64,000 nt of DNA from Eurosta solidaginis (GCF_040869045.1 NC_090321.1:30439426-30503425); one strand, 5' to 3'; counted from the stretch's first letter, positions 1 to 10,254 are shown. The notes: generated by a model from the sequence alone, not told the origin. Numbers and translations: made by a program.

Positions 1-147
1 CAAACCTATTGTTGTCAAGGCGCACTTGCTTCAAAAGGTATTATCGTGTAACCGTATTGACGTAAAAGCTCCAGCATCTAACAGAAATTAACATAGGCGC
101 AAAGGCATGAAGTATAGTCGTAGCTCTAGAATTTTCATAAACTTTTG

Positions 148-745
148 ATACAATAAATCACGGCATGTTACTGCATGACTTTAAGGGGTCAACCCTTCCT
201 CTTAGTCTCAAAAGGTGGTTTGCAAATTATCAGTCTGGAAGGCAGGCTACGGTGCAGTTGGGGAAAGTAACACCTTAACAAGGGGTGCCAAAGGCTGGCT
301 CTTTAACCCCGCCTTTATTTAATTTCTATAAATCGACGCTTCTTTGGCCAGCTGAAGGAGTTACCATTGTATTCTACGCCGATGATCGCACGATACTGCA
401 ACAGCTCGCAATCCACCCACTGATGAGTTATGCAATAAAATAAACGACTACCTCCCTAGTCTCCCCAATATCTTCGCCTCGCGAAACTCGAAATTGTCCC
501 CGACCAAATCCTCGGTGACCCTATTTACCACGTGGACAAGACTAATATCGACCATATAGGACGCCTACGTCGACAGCATAACGCTACCGTCTCGGATCCA
601 TAAACACTGTGTGTGACTTTCTGTCACGATCTTAATTTTGGCAAGAATATATCCGCAATTGTACCTCAAACCTAGAGCTGCAACAAAATCCTAAAATCTT
701 ATGCCGACAGCAATTGGGTTAAAGATAAAAAACCAAGGGGAACTC
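148..745 (+). pseudogene. Jockey/CR1-like LINE reverse transcriptase, broken 5' portion
   Basis: Frame-broken relic of a non-LTR retrotransposon reverse transcriptase. Conceptual translation in shifting frames gives the finger/palm region (a DTINHGMLLHDF-like stretch near 150-180), a GVPKAGSLTPPLFNFY-like segment near 285-330 (the usual QG of PQG is altered), then the catalytic box as FYADDRTI near 370-395, and finally an ILKSYADSNWVKD-like stretch near 690-730. Several stops and frameshifts make it inactive. The same element appears to resume at 2038-2560 on the same strand, so the intervening 1.3 kb is later insertion. The clade assignment is from motif memory; CR1 and Jockey are both possible. 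Confidence 0.8.
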
Positions 746-846
746 AAACATTTCCACCTAGGACAATTTTTTGACCAGGACTTTTTTGACTCCGAAAAAA
801 AAAAAATTATTTTGGGCCAATTTTTTATTACAATTGTAATTACTTG

Positions 847-928
847 GAGCTTTTCGGCCGATAAAATAAAGACAAAACACAAGGTTTCTCTTTTCCTCCT
901 ACGCGTTTCGATAAAATGTTTTCATCTT
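847..928 (-). repeat. Penelope pLTR segment, copy 1 (inverted partner at 1457-1538)
   Basis: About 80 bases are nearly the reverse complement of 1457-1538; both copies contain the GCTTTTCGGCCGATAAAATA-type segment, the (C)CTTGTGTTTTGTC run and the hammerhead GAAAC-G-GT segment. This copy continues into a complete hammerhead core, whereas the partner lacks the 5' core strand. Confidence 0.8.
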
Positions 929-939
929 CATCAGGGAGA
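895..939 (-). ncRNA. Type I minimal hammerhead ribozyme motif of Penelope-like element
   Basis: Read on the minus strand: stem I 5' arm UCUCC (939-935), core CUGAUGA (934-928), a 7-bp stem II GAUGAAA/UUUUAUC with ACA loop and one G-U pair (926-910), core GAAA (909-906), then the short self-complementary ACGCGU, cleavage triplet GUA, and stem I 3' arm GGAGG (899-895). All invariant core bases are present, and cleavage would fall between 900 and 899. Hammerheads in the pLTRs of Penelope-like elements are established; the very short stem III suggests weak activity as a monomer. Activity itself is not shown. Confidence 0.75.
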
Positions 940-1156
940 CTGTATATTTATCATAAAATATGACATAAAACAAAACAAACATTGGCACGTTAGTTAGAAT
1001 TACACCATTCACATCACTCTGTTGTTAACATAATACTTACATTCAATTTATAACATTGAAACTTTAACATCTAACACATAAATAAACAAAACTTTACATT
1101 TATTTTACTGCCTCCATTCATGTTTTCTGCTTCGTCCATTGGCTGATAATGCCGTC

Positions 1157-1428
1157 TTATAAGCGCAGTTTATATTGTTGACGTCTTTTTTGAAATTCAT
1201 AGCATGTTTTGATTTTTTGTTGTATTCGTAGAGCTTCCAGCGTGATTGGTGTTCGTTCTTTCCCCTCAACGTCTAATATTTTCGCGTTTTCGAAGTCCGC
1301 TGTGTGTCCTTTGTTGGTCAAATGTTCGCATAGTGCTGTTGTTGTTTTTCTATATTTGGTGTCTAGTCTATGTTCGTTTATTCGTACACTTAGCGAGCGC
1401 TTCGTCGTTCCAATGTATATTTGATTGA
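1157..1428 (-). pseudogene. GIY-YIG endonuclease domain of Penelope-like element (fragment)
   Basis: Open minus-strand stretch beginning with the IYIGTTKRSLSVRINEH motif (about 1420-1365), i.e. the YIG half of GIY-YIG followed by the conserved R-x3-H region. It continues through a CEHLTNKGHTADF-like and an ILDVEGKERTPITLEALRIQ-like segment, typical of the C-terminal part of Penelope polyproteins. In Penelope elements this domain nicks the target for integration. The reading frame runs back into the inverted pLTR fragment, so there is no genuine start and no reverse transcriptase. A sister fragment lies at 28377-28628. Confidence 0.8.
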
Positions 1429-1456
1429 AAGTTTCTCCTGCGCTCCCATTACATTG

Positions 1457-1538
1457 AAGATGAAAAAATTTCATCGAAACGTGTAGGAGGAAAAGAGAGA
1501 CCTTGTGTTTTGTCTTTATTTTATCGGCCGAAAAGCTC
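1457..1538 (+). repeat. Penelope pLTR segment, inverted copy 2
   Basis: Plus-strand counterpart of 847-928. It retains a perfect 7-bp stem II (GAUGAAA/UUUCAUC) and GAAAC but has lost the CUGAUGA strand, because it is truncated at the junction with the endonuclease fragment. Confidence 0.75.
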
Positions 1539-1550
1539 AAAATAATCACA

Positions 1551-1809
1551 AAGAAAAATAATTAATTTCCGTCCCTGAAAAAACGCTCGTTACTATAAAG
1601 CAATTTGTCGGTCGCTTGCTAAATACGCGTCCCTATCTGGTCAGCGAGCCTAATCTCTAAATCCCTGTCTCCCACACTGAAAGAAAATACAGGTCTGTCA
1701 AAACCCCGCTTTGAGAACTGAATCGGGTTGTCTTTTTTTATCCCAAGAACACCATCTAAACAGTCAGTCAAGGGAGAGGAATGAAGTACTGGGCAAACAG
1801 TTTTTGTTA
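1551..1809. other. Unassigned spacer between insertions
   Basis: No convincing coding or repeat signature. It lies between the Penelope-like fragment and a LINE-A 3' end, so it is probably another piece of transposon. A short open stretch on the minus strand has no family resemblance that I recognise. Confidence 0.4.
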
Positions 1810-2037
1810 AAGTTAGGTTGAACCGGCCGTTCCATGAGGACCTCACATAGACTGAATGAGTCTGTAGTGTTACCAAAAGCTTGTTTAACGACCAAACTGA
1901 AAACTCCTATCAAACATCAGGATCTATGTTATAAAAGAACCCCGTCCTCTTGCAAACCACTAGAAGCTTTCTATGACCTATGCCATTTGTTGCTTCTAGA
2001 TCTGATAGCTGTATCACTCCTAATAGCTGAAGTCTCA
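1810..2037 (-). mobile_element. LINE-A 3' end fragment
   Basis: Reverse complement of the 3' end of the long LINE-A copy at 38101-41216. It ends in the family terminus CGGCC-GGTTCAACCTAAC, preceded by a GTCTATGTGAGGTCCTCAT-like box, and extends through the region encoding the end of the C-terminal protein domain. Degenerate. It lies inside the split Jockey-like LINE. Confidence 0.75.
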
Positions 2038-2560
2038 GCCTACCAAGCGCCTATCCCTACAAACATATGATTGAAGAAGCCCCGCCACAGAGGTCTTAAG
2101 AAGTAATCTCCGCAAGCATTATGAAGAAATATTGCAACTGACAACTCAGCCATATGTAGAAGAAAAGCTCAAAGTGGTACTAAGTGATATCCACAAAAAG
2201 GCGTCAGACCTCTATGTCAGGAATTGCCCGGCGAACCCCATTCTTAAAGCCAAATACCTTGAACAAGCATTAGAAGAAAGCATGCTTGCTAGGGAGACGG
2301 GCGTCACCTAGATCCAATTCAGTCTGGAAACTGTAACAGGTTAAAATCTTATCTATCCAGAACCAACCCCGACATACATAATGTATGTCCTGCTTGCAAC
2401 GTGTCCCCATATGATACCAACCATTTTTTCAAGTGCAATTGGCAACCAAAGACTCTAACACCCCTTTTTCTCTGGTCCGCCTCTGTTGAAACTGCAAGTT
2501 TCCTCGGACTACCGTTACAGAATATTTATGATAGTTTTTGAGTAGTCGGACCTTTTGGAT
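2038..2560 (+). pseudogene. Jockey/CR1-like LINE, C-terminal portion
   Basis: Continuation of the relic at 148-745. The translation gives a LRKHYEEILQLTTQPYVEEK-like stretch (about 2100-2165), then a cysteine cluster CPACNVSPYDTNHFFKCNW near 2390-2445 (a C-x2-C-x8-H-x3-C type knuckle), and ends with ETASFLGLPLQNIYDSF and a stop near 2540. The knuckle and the FLGLP tail are typical of the C-terminus in insect Jockey-like LINE proteins as I recall them. Stops and frameshifts are present near 2310 and 2345. Confidence 0.75.
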
Positions 2561-2604
2561 GGAGTGAAGCTCTGCTGCAACAACAAAAACTACGCAAGCG
2601 TATC

Positions 2605-2875
2605 GGTGGTATAGCGTAGCTGTTACAGCATATTAGCGTAAAAGCGTAATAGCGTAAAAAAACTAGCGCAAAAGTGTGCTTTCGTGAAAACGTAAGGGCG
2701 TATAAGGGTTTTGCTGCTTTGTCGTAAATGTGTCAGCGTATTAGCATAAAATATCACAAGTGCAGAGGCGTAACGCAAAAACTCAAAGAGCACCAGCGTC
2801 TGCGTTAAAGGGTAATATCATAGGCGTAACAACGTAAAAGCGTATTAGCATAATAAAGCTCAAGTGTTTTGGCGT
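2605..2875. repeat. Degenerate short repeat rich in AGCGTAA / AGCGTATTAGC
   Basis: The octamer-like unit AGCGTAAA recurs more than a dozen times at irregular phase (for example agcgtaaaagcgtaatagcgtaaa near 2634-2660, and gcgtattagcata near 2745 and 2848). It resembles an eroded microsatellite or minisatellite. Not coding. Confidence 0.7.
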
Positions 2876-3835
2876 ATCTCATACAATTATTATTATATTA
2901 TTTTCATTTTAAATTAGGTTATATTTATTGTAATATATTCTACACCTTGCGACCGCGCACATAGTTCCACGCCTTTATTGCTTAGTTTTTTGTGTGCAGC
3001 TATTACAATCTTTACAGCCCCTCCATTAGTTGGTATCCATCCTCCTTCGAATGTATTACAGAATATTAATAGTTCGATACTAATAGCAAATGCTGATCTC
3101 AGTTATTGCGGCGTATTCTCAGTATGAATATGAAAGCGCAAACAAGCGGAAGAACGAATAAAATACCATTAAGCAATATGAAGAGAGCTTTGTCCACAGC
3201 TTGATGAACTGCACATCTAAGCAGCCCAAGAATTACTAAAAAAATGCGAACGTTCTTCGAGGATGTTTGGCTTGATTCTTGGATACACCCAAATAAGTTG
3301 ATATATATAGCAAGAACTCGCGACTCCGATAATGATTGGAAGTACTGTTGAAAATTGTTTTCCGAAAAAATACTTCTGGACGTTAAAACAAATTACACCA
3401 AAGACATGAATATCGGAGGAACCACAATCAACCAAAAGGTGATTGGTTCACCCAAGGTGTTCGAAATGGATATACGCAACAACACAACTCGAAGCATCCT
3501 TTTTTACATTTGTTAAATTGAAGCAGAAGGTTGCTCCTTTCTTATATAGATTTAAACATTTTGAATGAAATTCGCCAGCCGTCCTTATTAGTCCATGTTG
3601 TTTTGGTTTCTGTAAAAGTGTATACGGAACCTTTTCCTAGCAAATGCTATTATGGCAGTTCTACTGCTGAGTTGTGTATTTCACTTATATCTTTTTTATT
3701 GCCTATTAGCTCTAGTGTGAATTTGCACCCAAAGCAGACACTCTCAGTTTCACGCAAACCTTGAAATAGTTTAAAAAGGGCGGGAGGGCTCTTCATATCA
3801 ATACATATAGAGTAAGTTTTTTGTGGGCACGCTGT
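2876..3835. other. Unassigned AT-rich DNA
   Basis: Nothing supportable. Short open stretches on both strands show no recognisable domain and no clear codon bias. Confidence 0.4.
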
Positions 3836-4412
3836 TAGGTTAGCTTGAACTGGCCGGTCAATAAAGACCTCACATAGACTGAACGTGTCCATAGTGCTAC
3901 CAGAATTTGTTTTACGGCCAAATGCAAACACTCCAATTAGGTACCAGGATATATGTAATATAATAACTCCATCTTCTTGGCAAATACTAGCAATTTTCCA
4001 GGACCCAGCTTAAGACAGCTGGAGCCTTGGCCTGGCGAGCGCAGGACACGAACACAGAATGTGCTCAACCGTTTCTTCCTGCATTTCACACTTCCTGCAC
4101 TTGCTGTTACTGATGAGGCCTAAGTTATAAGCATGTGACGCTAGAAAGCAGTGTCCAGTATGCCCATCGTGAGCCTTAAGTCTTCTCTCTTCAGAGATAT
4201 GAGCCACTTTGTGGGTCTAATATCGTAGGCTTTGCACATGATCTTAGCAATTTTTCAGTCCCGCGCTTTTGTCCACTCCTTTTCTGCTTGATGGATCATA
4301 TACAAATCCTGTCTCCTTTTGATTTCTTCTAAATGGACTGGGATATGTATCGTCGACTAAGCGAGTGTTGCACCCTCCTTCGCCAACTCATCGGTCTTTT
4401 CACGGCCTCGGC
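3836..4412 (-). pseudogene. LINE-A 3' end with C-terminal zinc-knuckle region
   Basis: Minus-strand copy of the last part of LINE-A. It includes the tail of RNase H (a DELAKEGATLA-like segment near 4375-4405), a linker, and the C-terminal knuckle CRKCEMQEETVEHILCSCPA (about 4030-4100). It then has the 3' untranslated region with the GTCTATGTGAGGTC box and the terminus CTAACCTAACA at about 3836. It aligns along its length with 40640-41216. 5'-truncated and interrupted by stops. Confidence 0.85.
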
Positions 4413-4689
4413 ACGCTGTCAAATAGGTTAAATAATTGAGAGGAAAAGGCCGATAAAACGTCGTTGCCTGAAGGAGAGTCCAAAGAAGAGTGAGAGGGAG
4501 AGGGTAGTGTAAGTGTTGAGTGAAGGACATGGAGAAAAAGAATAATTTGGAGAGGAAGAGGAGTAAAGGGATATTGAACTTCTTGAATAGAATGAAGCAC
4601 CTTATTGCTCAAATCTCCAAAGTTTTTGATTGATGTATCTCACAATCTCACAAATGAGTTGAAGCGAGGGAGGGGGACTTATATAGAAT
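4413..4689. other. Unassigned, purine-rich in part
   Basis: Includes a GA-rich run (about 4440-4570). No gene is supported. Confidence 0.4.
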
Positions 4690-5059
4690 ATATACGCGGC
4701 ATGTATGACTGTCGTAAGAGACGACTAAGATACCCAAATGACTCAAGCGATCACCTGCGCAATTTATAGCTTCTCTGATGCAATTGTGAACCGCACCTAT
4801 ACCGGATAAATCCTGTTTCTGAGGCAGCCTATGCTCAAGGCCATCTCACCACCACCCCCTAACTCCATGATGCACTTGGGGTCGCCAGTGCCTTACCTGC
4901 TAAATATGTGTTGAATATATTCATGTTTGTAAAATAATTCGGCTCGCATTGGTGAGGTTAACCATTGGGATGCGAAAGCCGTGAATTGCGCTTATTAGCC
5001 CCCTGAATCCCTTCCCCAAGGCTTTGAGAAATATCTTTAACGCTACAACAGCAACAACA
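4690..5059 (+). repeat. Interspersed repeat with (CAA)n tail, copy 1
   Basis: Starts with a TACGCGGCATGTATGACTGTCGTAAGAGACGACTAAGATACC-type block (quoted only as landmark pieces: GTCGTAAGAG, CGACTAA) and ends in CGCTACAACAGCAACAAC. The same head and tail flank 46161-46544, and the tail with part of the body is at 11185-11322. A (CAA)n-type tail fits a SINE or the untranslated region of a LINE. No promoter boxes are clear. Confidence 0.65.
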
Positions 5060-6338
5060 TTGGATGTTATGTCAACTAATAAACAAAAAAGGCCAAACAC
5101 TAAATAAAACTATATCGCAACCCCCATTTTCCTCTAAACTATAGCCTAATAATTATTATCTGCCATGTTTTTCTGCTTCTTCACCTGAAAACTCATTAAT
5201 GTTACCATCCGAATGAACCTCTTTGTCAACCCCCATTATACAGCCCTTCTTTATAGCATTGCTCATTTTTAATTGTTTTTATTGCCAATAGTATACCTTA
5301 TGTCCTACATAAGTATCTGCCGGTAAGTTTTCGATCTTCACTCATTCTAATTTTCTCATTTTACGCTCTAATTCATTTCATTTCATTTGCTTCCTTCCGC
5401 TGATTGCGCTATAATCCAAGCTAATTTCAATTGCTTGCCCCAAATCACCTGGTGTCACATAAAAGCAAATGTCCTTGGCTATGCCCATCCGTGTACTTCA
5501 TCCCATTCCCCTATCACACTCCCAGAACTGTCCTTAAGCTCATCTTCGATTGCATTGTCCTGATGCCGCTACCATCAAGGCATGTGGCTCGCACGCGACT
5601 TGTGTCAAATGATAATTAGCAGTTAGTTAGTGGTTTTAAAAAAATGCAAAATTTTCCTGTCTTTAATTCGTGTGGGAGTAGCATGCAAATTATATTTGCA
5701 TTTTGCTGCTCTCAACGTTTTGCACATCTGCGCGTTTACCTTTTTACCGCAGAAGCATTTCTCATTTCTCATCAGCTTTGTTCTATAGAATTCGCATTAA
5801 TGAAAGTAACTGCACTGTTCGCTTGGCGTATATCTCTTTACAATGCTTGTCAACAATGACTATTGACTAGCTTTACTTTGCATCATCCGATGATGGCCCC
5901 ACCCACTCCCCTTCGCAGTATTCACCCGCAGCCCACCGAGCTATATTAAAGTGCATTCAATTAATTTATTATCACGTCGTAATCGATTTTCGTTGATTTC
6001 ATTTGAGCTTCATTTTCGTGATGTCCTTTCAATGTACCTAATTTGATAGCTAAAGGACATTTATTTTAATTTTCCTTTTGTTATTATCCCTTTTTTTTTT
6101 TTTGCTTAATTAAGGCACAATGAAAATTGGCATATTCGCATTCTCTGAATAAACTAGTTTGTGTATCATCATGTCAAATACATACAAACTCTGTGGGGAA
6201 GTCAGTACAAGTTTCTGGTTCAGAACTAGACCTAAAGTACCAAATAAATACTAGTTCGATAGTTTCTAGATTTTCTCCTATGCAAAAATCGACAGTGGGG
6301 TGCTTGTTTTATTCCATATTTAACATATATGTATGTAT
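5060..6338. other. Unassigned AT-rich DNA
   Basis: No recognisable gene. Short open stretches lack domain features. Near 6213-6275 there are degenerate CTAGTTCG-type motifs that recur beyond the solo LTR at 6917-7090. Confidence 0.4.
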
Positions 6339-6342
6339 ATAT

Positions 6343-6846
6343 TGTGGCGAATATTAGCATCACTATCCTGTTAGTAAATAATCACAACAACAAAAACAGC
6401 AAGCGGCCAAACTTGCATAGAAGGCGACGAAGAATATCTCACATACACATATGTAGTCATCAGCTAAGAGCAGAAGTCGATACTCACACATACACACGCA
6501 TATGGCTAGTAGAAAAGTATAAACTACAAATATACATGTATATAGCTGGTAACAAAGCATGACATACAACTATTCACGAAGCGACTAATGCTTAGAAGAA
6601 ATGGGTGAACGAGAAAACCGAGAGTATAAAAGCAGCGCAAGCTGAGGAGTCAGTAATCAGTTTGATGTAAACACGCTATTAGTTGTGAAGTATTTGTTAT
6701 TGAAGTATAATTGTCCTACTCCCAAAGTAGTCCAAATAAAGACCATTTTGGAATACTGAATATTGGAGTCATTTATTCGATAGTTCAGCGATTCGAACGT
6801 TAGCAGAAGGTGCATGCTTATCAAGAAATCCCCAGAATTCGTTACA
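6343..6846 (+). mobile_element. Solo LTR of a gypsy-group retrotransposon, 504 bp
   Basis: Begins TGTGGCGAATATTAGC and ends AATTCGTTACA, flanked on both sides by the 4-bp duplication ATAT (6339-6342 and 6847-6850). Promoter-like TATAAAA lies at 6625-6631 and an AATAAA signal at about 6735, so the sense strand is plus. The ends and layout match the longer solo LTR at 32849-33430. A single LTR with intact duplication indicates loss of the interior by LTR-LTR recombination. ATAT targets are known for the 17.6/297 group of gypsy-like elements. Confidence 0.85.
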
Positions 6847-6850
6847 ATAT

Positions 6851-8457
6851 CTTCAAAAAATGCCACTAGATTTAAGGCCTTCGACTACGCATACGCCCTT
6901 CGAACTGATATTCCCGCTGGTTCGGAAAAATCGAAAAAGGGTATAAAACCGTACCACAATCAACATGCAGAATTTCTGTCTGGTTCGGGACCAACAAAAC
7001 TAAATTTTTACACTAGCTCGGAACTATCGAAAGAGTGTGAATTAACCAACTAGTGCTAGGTGGAAATATGTAACTAGTTCGAAACTAGAGAAAAGGTTTT
7101 GCAATGTAATATCGCTATGTTAAATTTGCCAGTTGAACTCAACGAATGCACTAGAAGTGCACCAGTTTGGAGCTAGAGACTTTCCCTACAGGGAAAGATG
7201 AGCGCATGAGTTCAAGCGAAATCCGGCTAAACAATTAAACCCACACTCAAAACTTGCCAATATTCATTTCGTATTCACTTTCATATCATAGTCACAGTCA
7301 AATTGGGTCAATGATATTGGTCTCATAGAAAATTTCAAAATATTTTTATTAATTGCTTTAAGTGTATTAATTATCTTTTTCTCTCTCCTTATTCAATTCC
7401 AAGCAAAGAGATTAAGGCTGGCCTAGCTTTGTTGCTCCAATTTGATTGTATCAAGAGCATTTATAAATAAAGCTTTGATTAACTTAAATGCCTTGAATTG
7501 CAATCAGTTCAGATAGCTGGGGGAAATATTTAAAGGTATGATTGCTATAATTAGTATTCTGATATTCATTCAGACTACCTCTTCGTACGCGCTATATATG
7601 TATGTATGTATATTCGGTTGACAATGAGAACCTGTCATAAATAAGAGTTAATTAACAAATATGGCAACTTAAATGAAATAAATAAACTATATTAACAGCT
7701 GAAGCGAAAGAACATGGCATTCAAACATTTGAGCTTTGACACCAGTTTGAATGCAGGTACTCGAGTATAGCCCGTGAAGCCATAACCGGAGAACAAAATA
7801 AAAGGAAACTCTGTGCACTGACTACTTTGTGTATTACAAATGCTTTTAATACTGCGAACTCGTAATGACGGCGCTCCTACACACACTCGCGCTTTCCTGC
7901 GCAGAATAACAAATAGCTATTTTAGCGACAGAGTACTCCGCTTTGATACAGATGGGTGAACAAGAGATCAGGACATGACTGGCCACGTCCCTCAGAGATC
8001 TGTACCAAGGTCAACGCTAATAAATGTAATGCACTCTACATATAAAAACAAATCGACCTTCCCAAAGCCATGCCAATTTGTGGCTATATGGCGCCGACGA
8101 ATATGGGGCTGGAGATGGCTGGCAACAAAACATAAGTGGTTACTTTAAATATTTAGAAGTAAGCCATAGATTTTGCTATGCCTGTATAGTGTAGTGGTGC
8201 TGTAAGTAAGTACTAAAATCTGACTGCGTGCGTTGATCTTTCCGGAGCTTTTCGCACCTGCCCCGCGGCGGTTTTAGAACCCATCTTAAACCTGCCTCCG
8301 ATAGACATGCACATATTATGTATGTCGGGCTAAACTGCACTGAAATTCGGGGAGTTTTGCAGTATTTACTTCTGACGGGAGCTTTTTATTTCGTAATAGG
8401 TTATTTTTGCTGCAAAACATTGGAGGAGGGGTACTGTTCCAGCTTGTAATGAGACGC
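6851..8457. other. Unassigned DNA with degenerate CTAGTTCGGAAC motifs at its left end
   Basis: From 6905 to 7095 the motif CT-GTTCGG-AC-A-followed by TCGAAAAGGGT-like sequence recurs four times at 35-62 bp spacing. The remainder shows no supportable feature. Confidence 0.4.
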
Positions 8458-8960
8458 AAATTTACACTGACGGTTCGAAGAAGAATGCAGGTATGGCGAC
8501 TGGAATCTATTCACATTATCTAGAGATTACGTCGTTTAAGCTGCCGTCATACTGTCCTCAAAATCCATTGACTGATTTACAGGTCATAGGGGAATCGGAG
8601 AAAATGAGTTGGCTGTGGAGCTGAGAAATTAGCCACCAACAGCTTCGAAGTAGGTGTTTGCCTAGACACACCCAAGGTGGGAAATCAAAATTTTTACGAG
8701 TCTAAATTTCAGCAAAAGTGGAAGACCACCTCTAGCTGTGCAATATCAAATGCTCCATGGCCAGACTACAGTGAAAGTCACTACAGTGGAGTCAACTGAG
8801 TAGATCTGGGGCCGATCTCCAAAATTTATAGCTGAGATTATTGAGCTCTCTCTGCCTTGTTTATGCAGCATCCAGACAATGTCGGGGTGTTTGCTATTGG
8901 AGCCAACAATTCCCACTTAAATGCCTTCTGATAACTTCAAGCCAACGGTAGTTCATGAAG
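8458..8960 (+). pseudogene. LINE RNase H domain relic (I-type)
   Basis: The translation begins QIYTDGSKKNAGMATGIYS (8458-8514), the classic first RNase H strand with its catalytic aspartate (YTDGSK). It continues with a degraded domain to about 8600, and then an uncertain C-terminal tail. RNase H domains of this kind follow the reverse transcriptase in I, LOA and R1-related LINEs. No reverse transcriptase remains upstream. Confidence 0.65.
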
Positions 8961-9339
8961 AAACTTTGTACTGTAGGTAACTTCTAAGCACACTTAAAGC
9001 CAATGTGTAGACGCAGTGTGGTATTGGTATGTTGTATGGGGGAATACAGAATGTAAGCGCAAGTGCAGCCACTGTACTGTAGCATAATATGGGAACAATA
9101 TTGAGTTTATTTGAGCGAAATCAAAAAGCAAATCAATTAGTGGATTTATATAAAGGAGAAAGTAAAACGACAAAGGTATATAAGTAAACGTTCAGAAGAA
9201 GAAACAAAAGAAGCGGAGGAAGAAATATATCAGTATATTAACTATTTTGATAATGATGCGGATGATAATAACGACGTTATGGTTATCTGCACGGCTATGT
9301 AAGCCTAGGAAATGAAAGAAAATGATTTATAGGCTTGTT
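8961..9339. other. Unassigned
   Basis: No supportable feature. An acidic GAA-rich short stretch near 9195-9260 is too short to interpret. Confidence 0.35.
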
Positions 9340-9480
9340 ATGAAATAGTAATCGATAAGTTATCGGAAAGTTTTAAAAAAATTATCAACTTGTTATATTA
9401 AAAAGTTGATTTGTTATCGAAAAGCTAGCGAGTTGCTGTCGAAAGGTTTACGACTATTTATCGGAGTGACTTGTCCGTAT
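9340..9480. repeat. CGATA-type short repeat array, copy 1
   Basis: Irregular repeats of TTATCGAAAAGTTATCGATTTG-like words (pieces TTATCG, TCGATAAG). The same word class occurs at 10255, 22290, 25021, 27355, 27850 and 28629. Confidence 0.6.
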
Positions 9481-9533
9481 ATTAGCGATTTGTTTTCGCA
9501 AAATTGTCAATTCTTAGTATCGTAAATAAGGTC

Positions 9534-10215
9534 CTGTCAAGCGTTTTGTGCGAAATAATGAATTCCAGCGGGATTCGGCTGACTGGACTTTATTAGCGCG
9601 GTTTCAGACCTGGTAAATCTACAATCGACCATAATTTCACTGTCCGGCAAATCTTGGGAAAAGCCCTCGAAAAAAGAATTGGCATATATAATCTCTTTGT
9701 CGATTTTAAGTCCACCGACAACACAAAAAGAAGCTGCCTACATGCCGCTATGCTAAATTTGGTTTTCCTGCAAATCTATACGGACTTTGAGCAACAACAT
9801 CAGCTTAGTCAGAATTGGAAAGAACTCTCCGAAGCATTCGAAACTTAATGAAGTTTCAAACAGAGTAGCTCTGTGTCGTGCGATTTCTTCAATTTGCTGC
9901 TAGAGAAAATAGTAAGACCTGCAGAACTTAAGCGCTCTGAAACAATATTCTATAAAAGTAGACACCAATATAGTCCAAAGAATTAAACACAGCGGCTACG
10001 CTGGCTAGATCATGTTATACGAATGACTGATGATGCTCCGGCAAAAAAAAATTGTTTATTGGAACCAGCCCATAGAAGCGGAAGAAAAGGGCAGCCCCCA
10101 CTCTGCTGCAAGGGCCGGGTGGAAAATTATTTAAACTCCCTTTATGTGACCAATTGGAGACAGTTAACCCAACGAATAACCGATTGACGCATATTGCGCA
10201 TATGGCCATATCCCT
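9534..10215 (+). pseudogene. RTE-type LINE reverse transcriptase relic with 3' end
   Basis: Reverse transcriptase motifs typical of RTE: GFRPGKSTIDHNFTVRQIL-like (about 9605-9660), then ALEKRIGIYNLFVDFKS with the first catalytic aspartate (9660-9720), an SEAFETK-like region near 9830, and a SCDFFNLLLEKIV-like region near 9880. The C-terminal RLRWLGHVMRMTDDAPAKK-like segment lies near 9995-10050, followed by a GRVENYLNSLYVTNWRQL-like stretch near 10110-10165. The YADD box is not preserved. Multiple frameshifts; inactive. A related tail occurs at 33640-33915. Confidence 0.75.
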
Positions 10216-10254
10216 TTAAGCATTAAGCGCCAAATATGTATAAGTGAGATAGCG

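Larger units (their letters stand above)
746..1550 (-). mobile_element. Penelope-like element, 5'-truncated
   Basis: Minus-strand fragment comprising the C-terminal GIY-YIG endonuclease, a 3' untranslated region and a terminal pLTR segment that contains a hammerhead motif (895-939). A second, inverted pLTR fragment (1457-1538) abuts the endonuclease fragment. pLTRs in direct or inverted arrangement and a GIY-YIG domain after the reverse transcriptase are established traits of Penelope-like elements. The reverse transcriptase itself is absent. Outer boundaries are approximate because no clear target duplication was found. Confidence 0.78.

Noticed and set aside
8200..8457. Possible upstream reverse transcriptase of the 8.46-kb RNase H relic
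   Set aside because: No conserved polymerase motif could be read in any frame.
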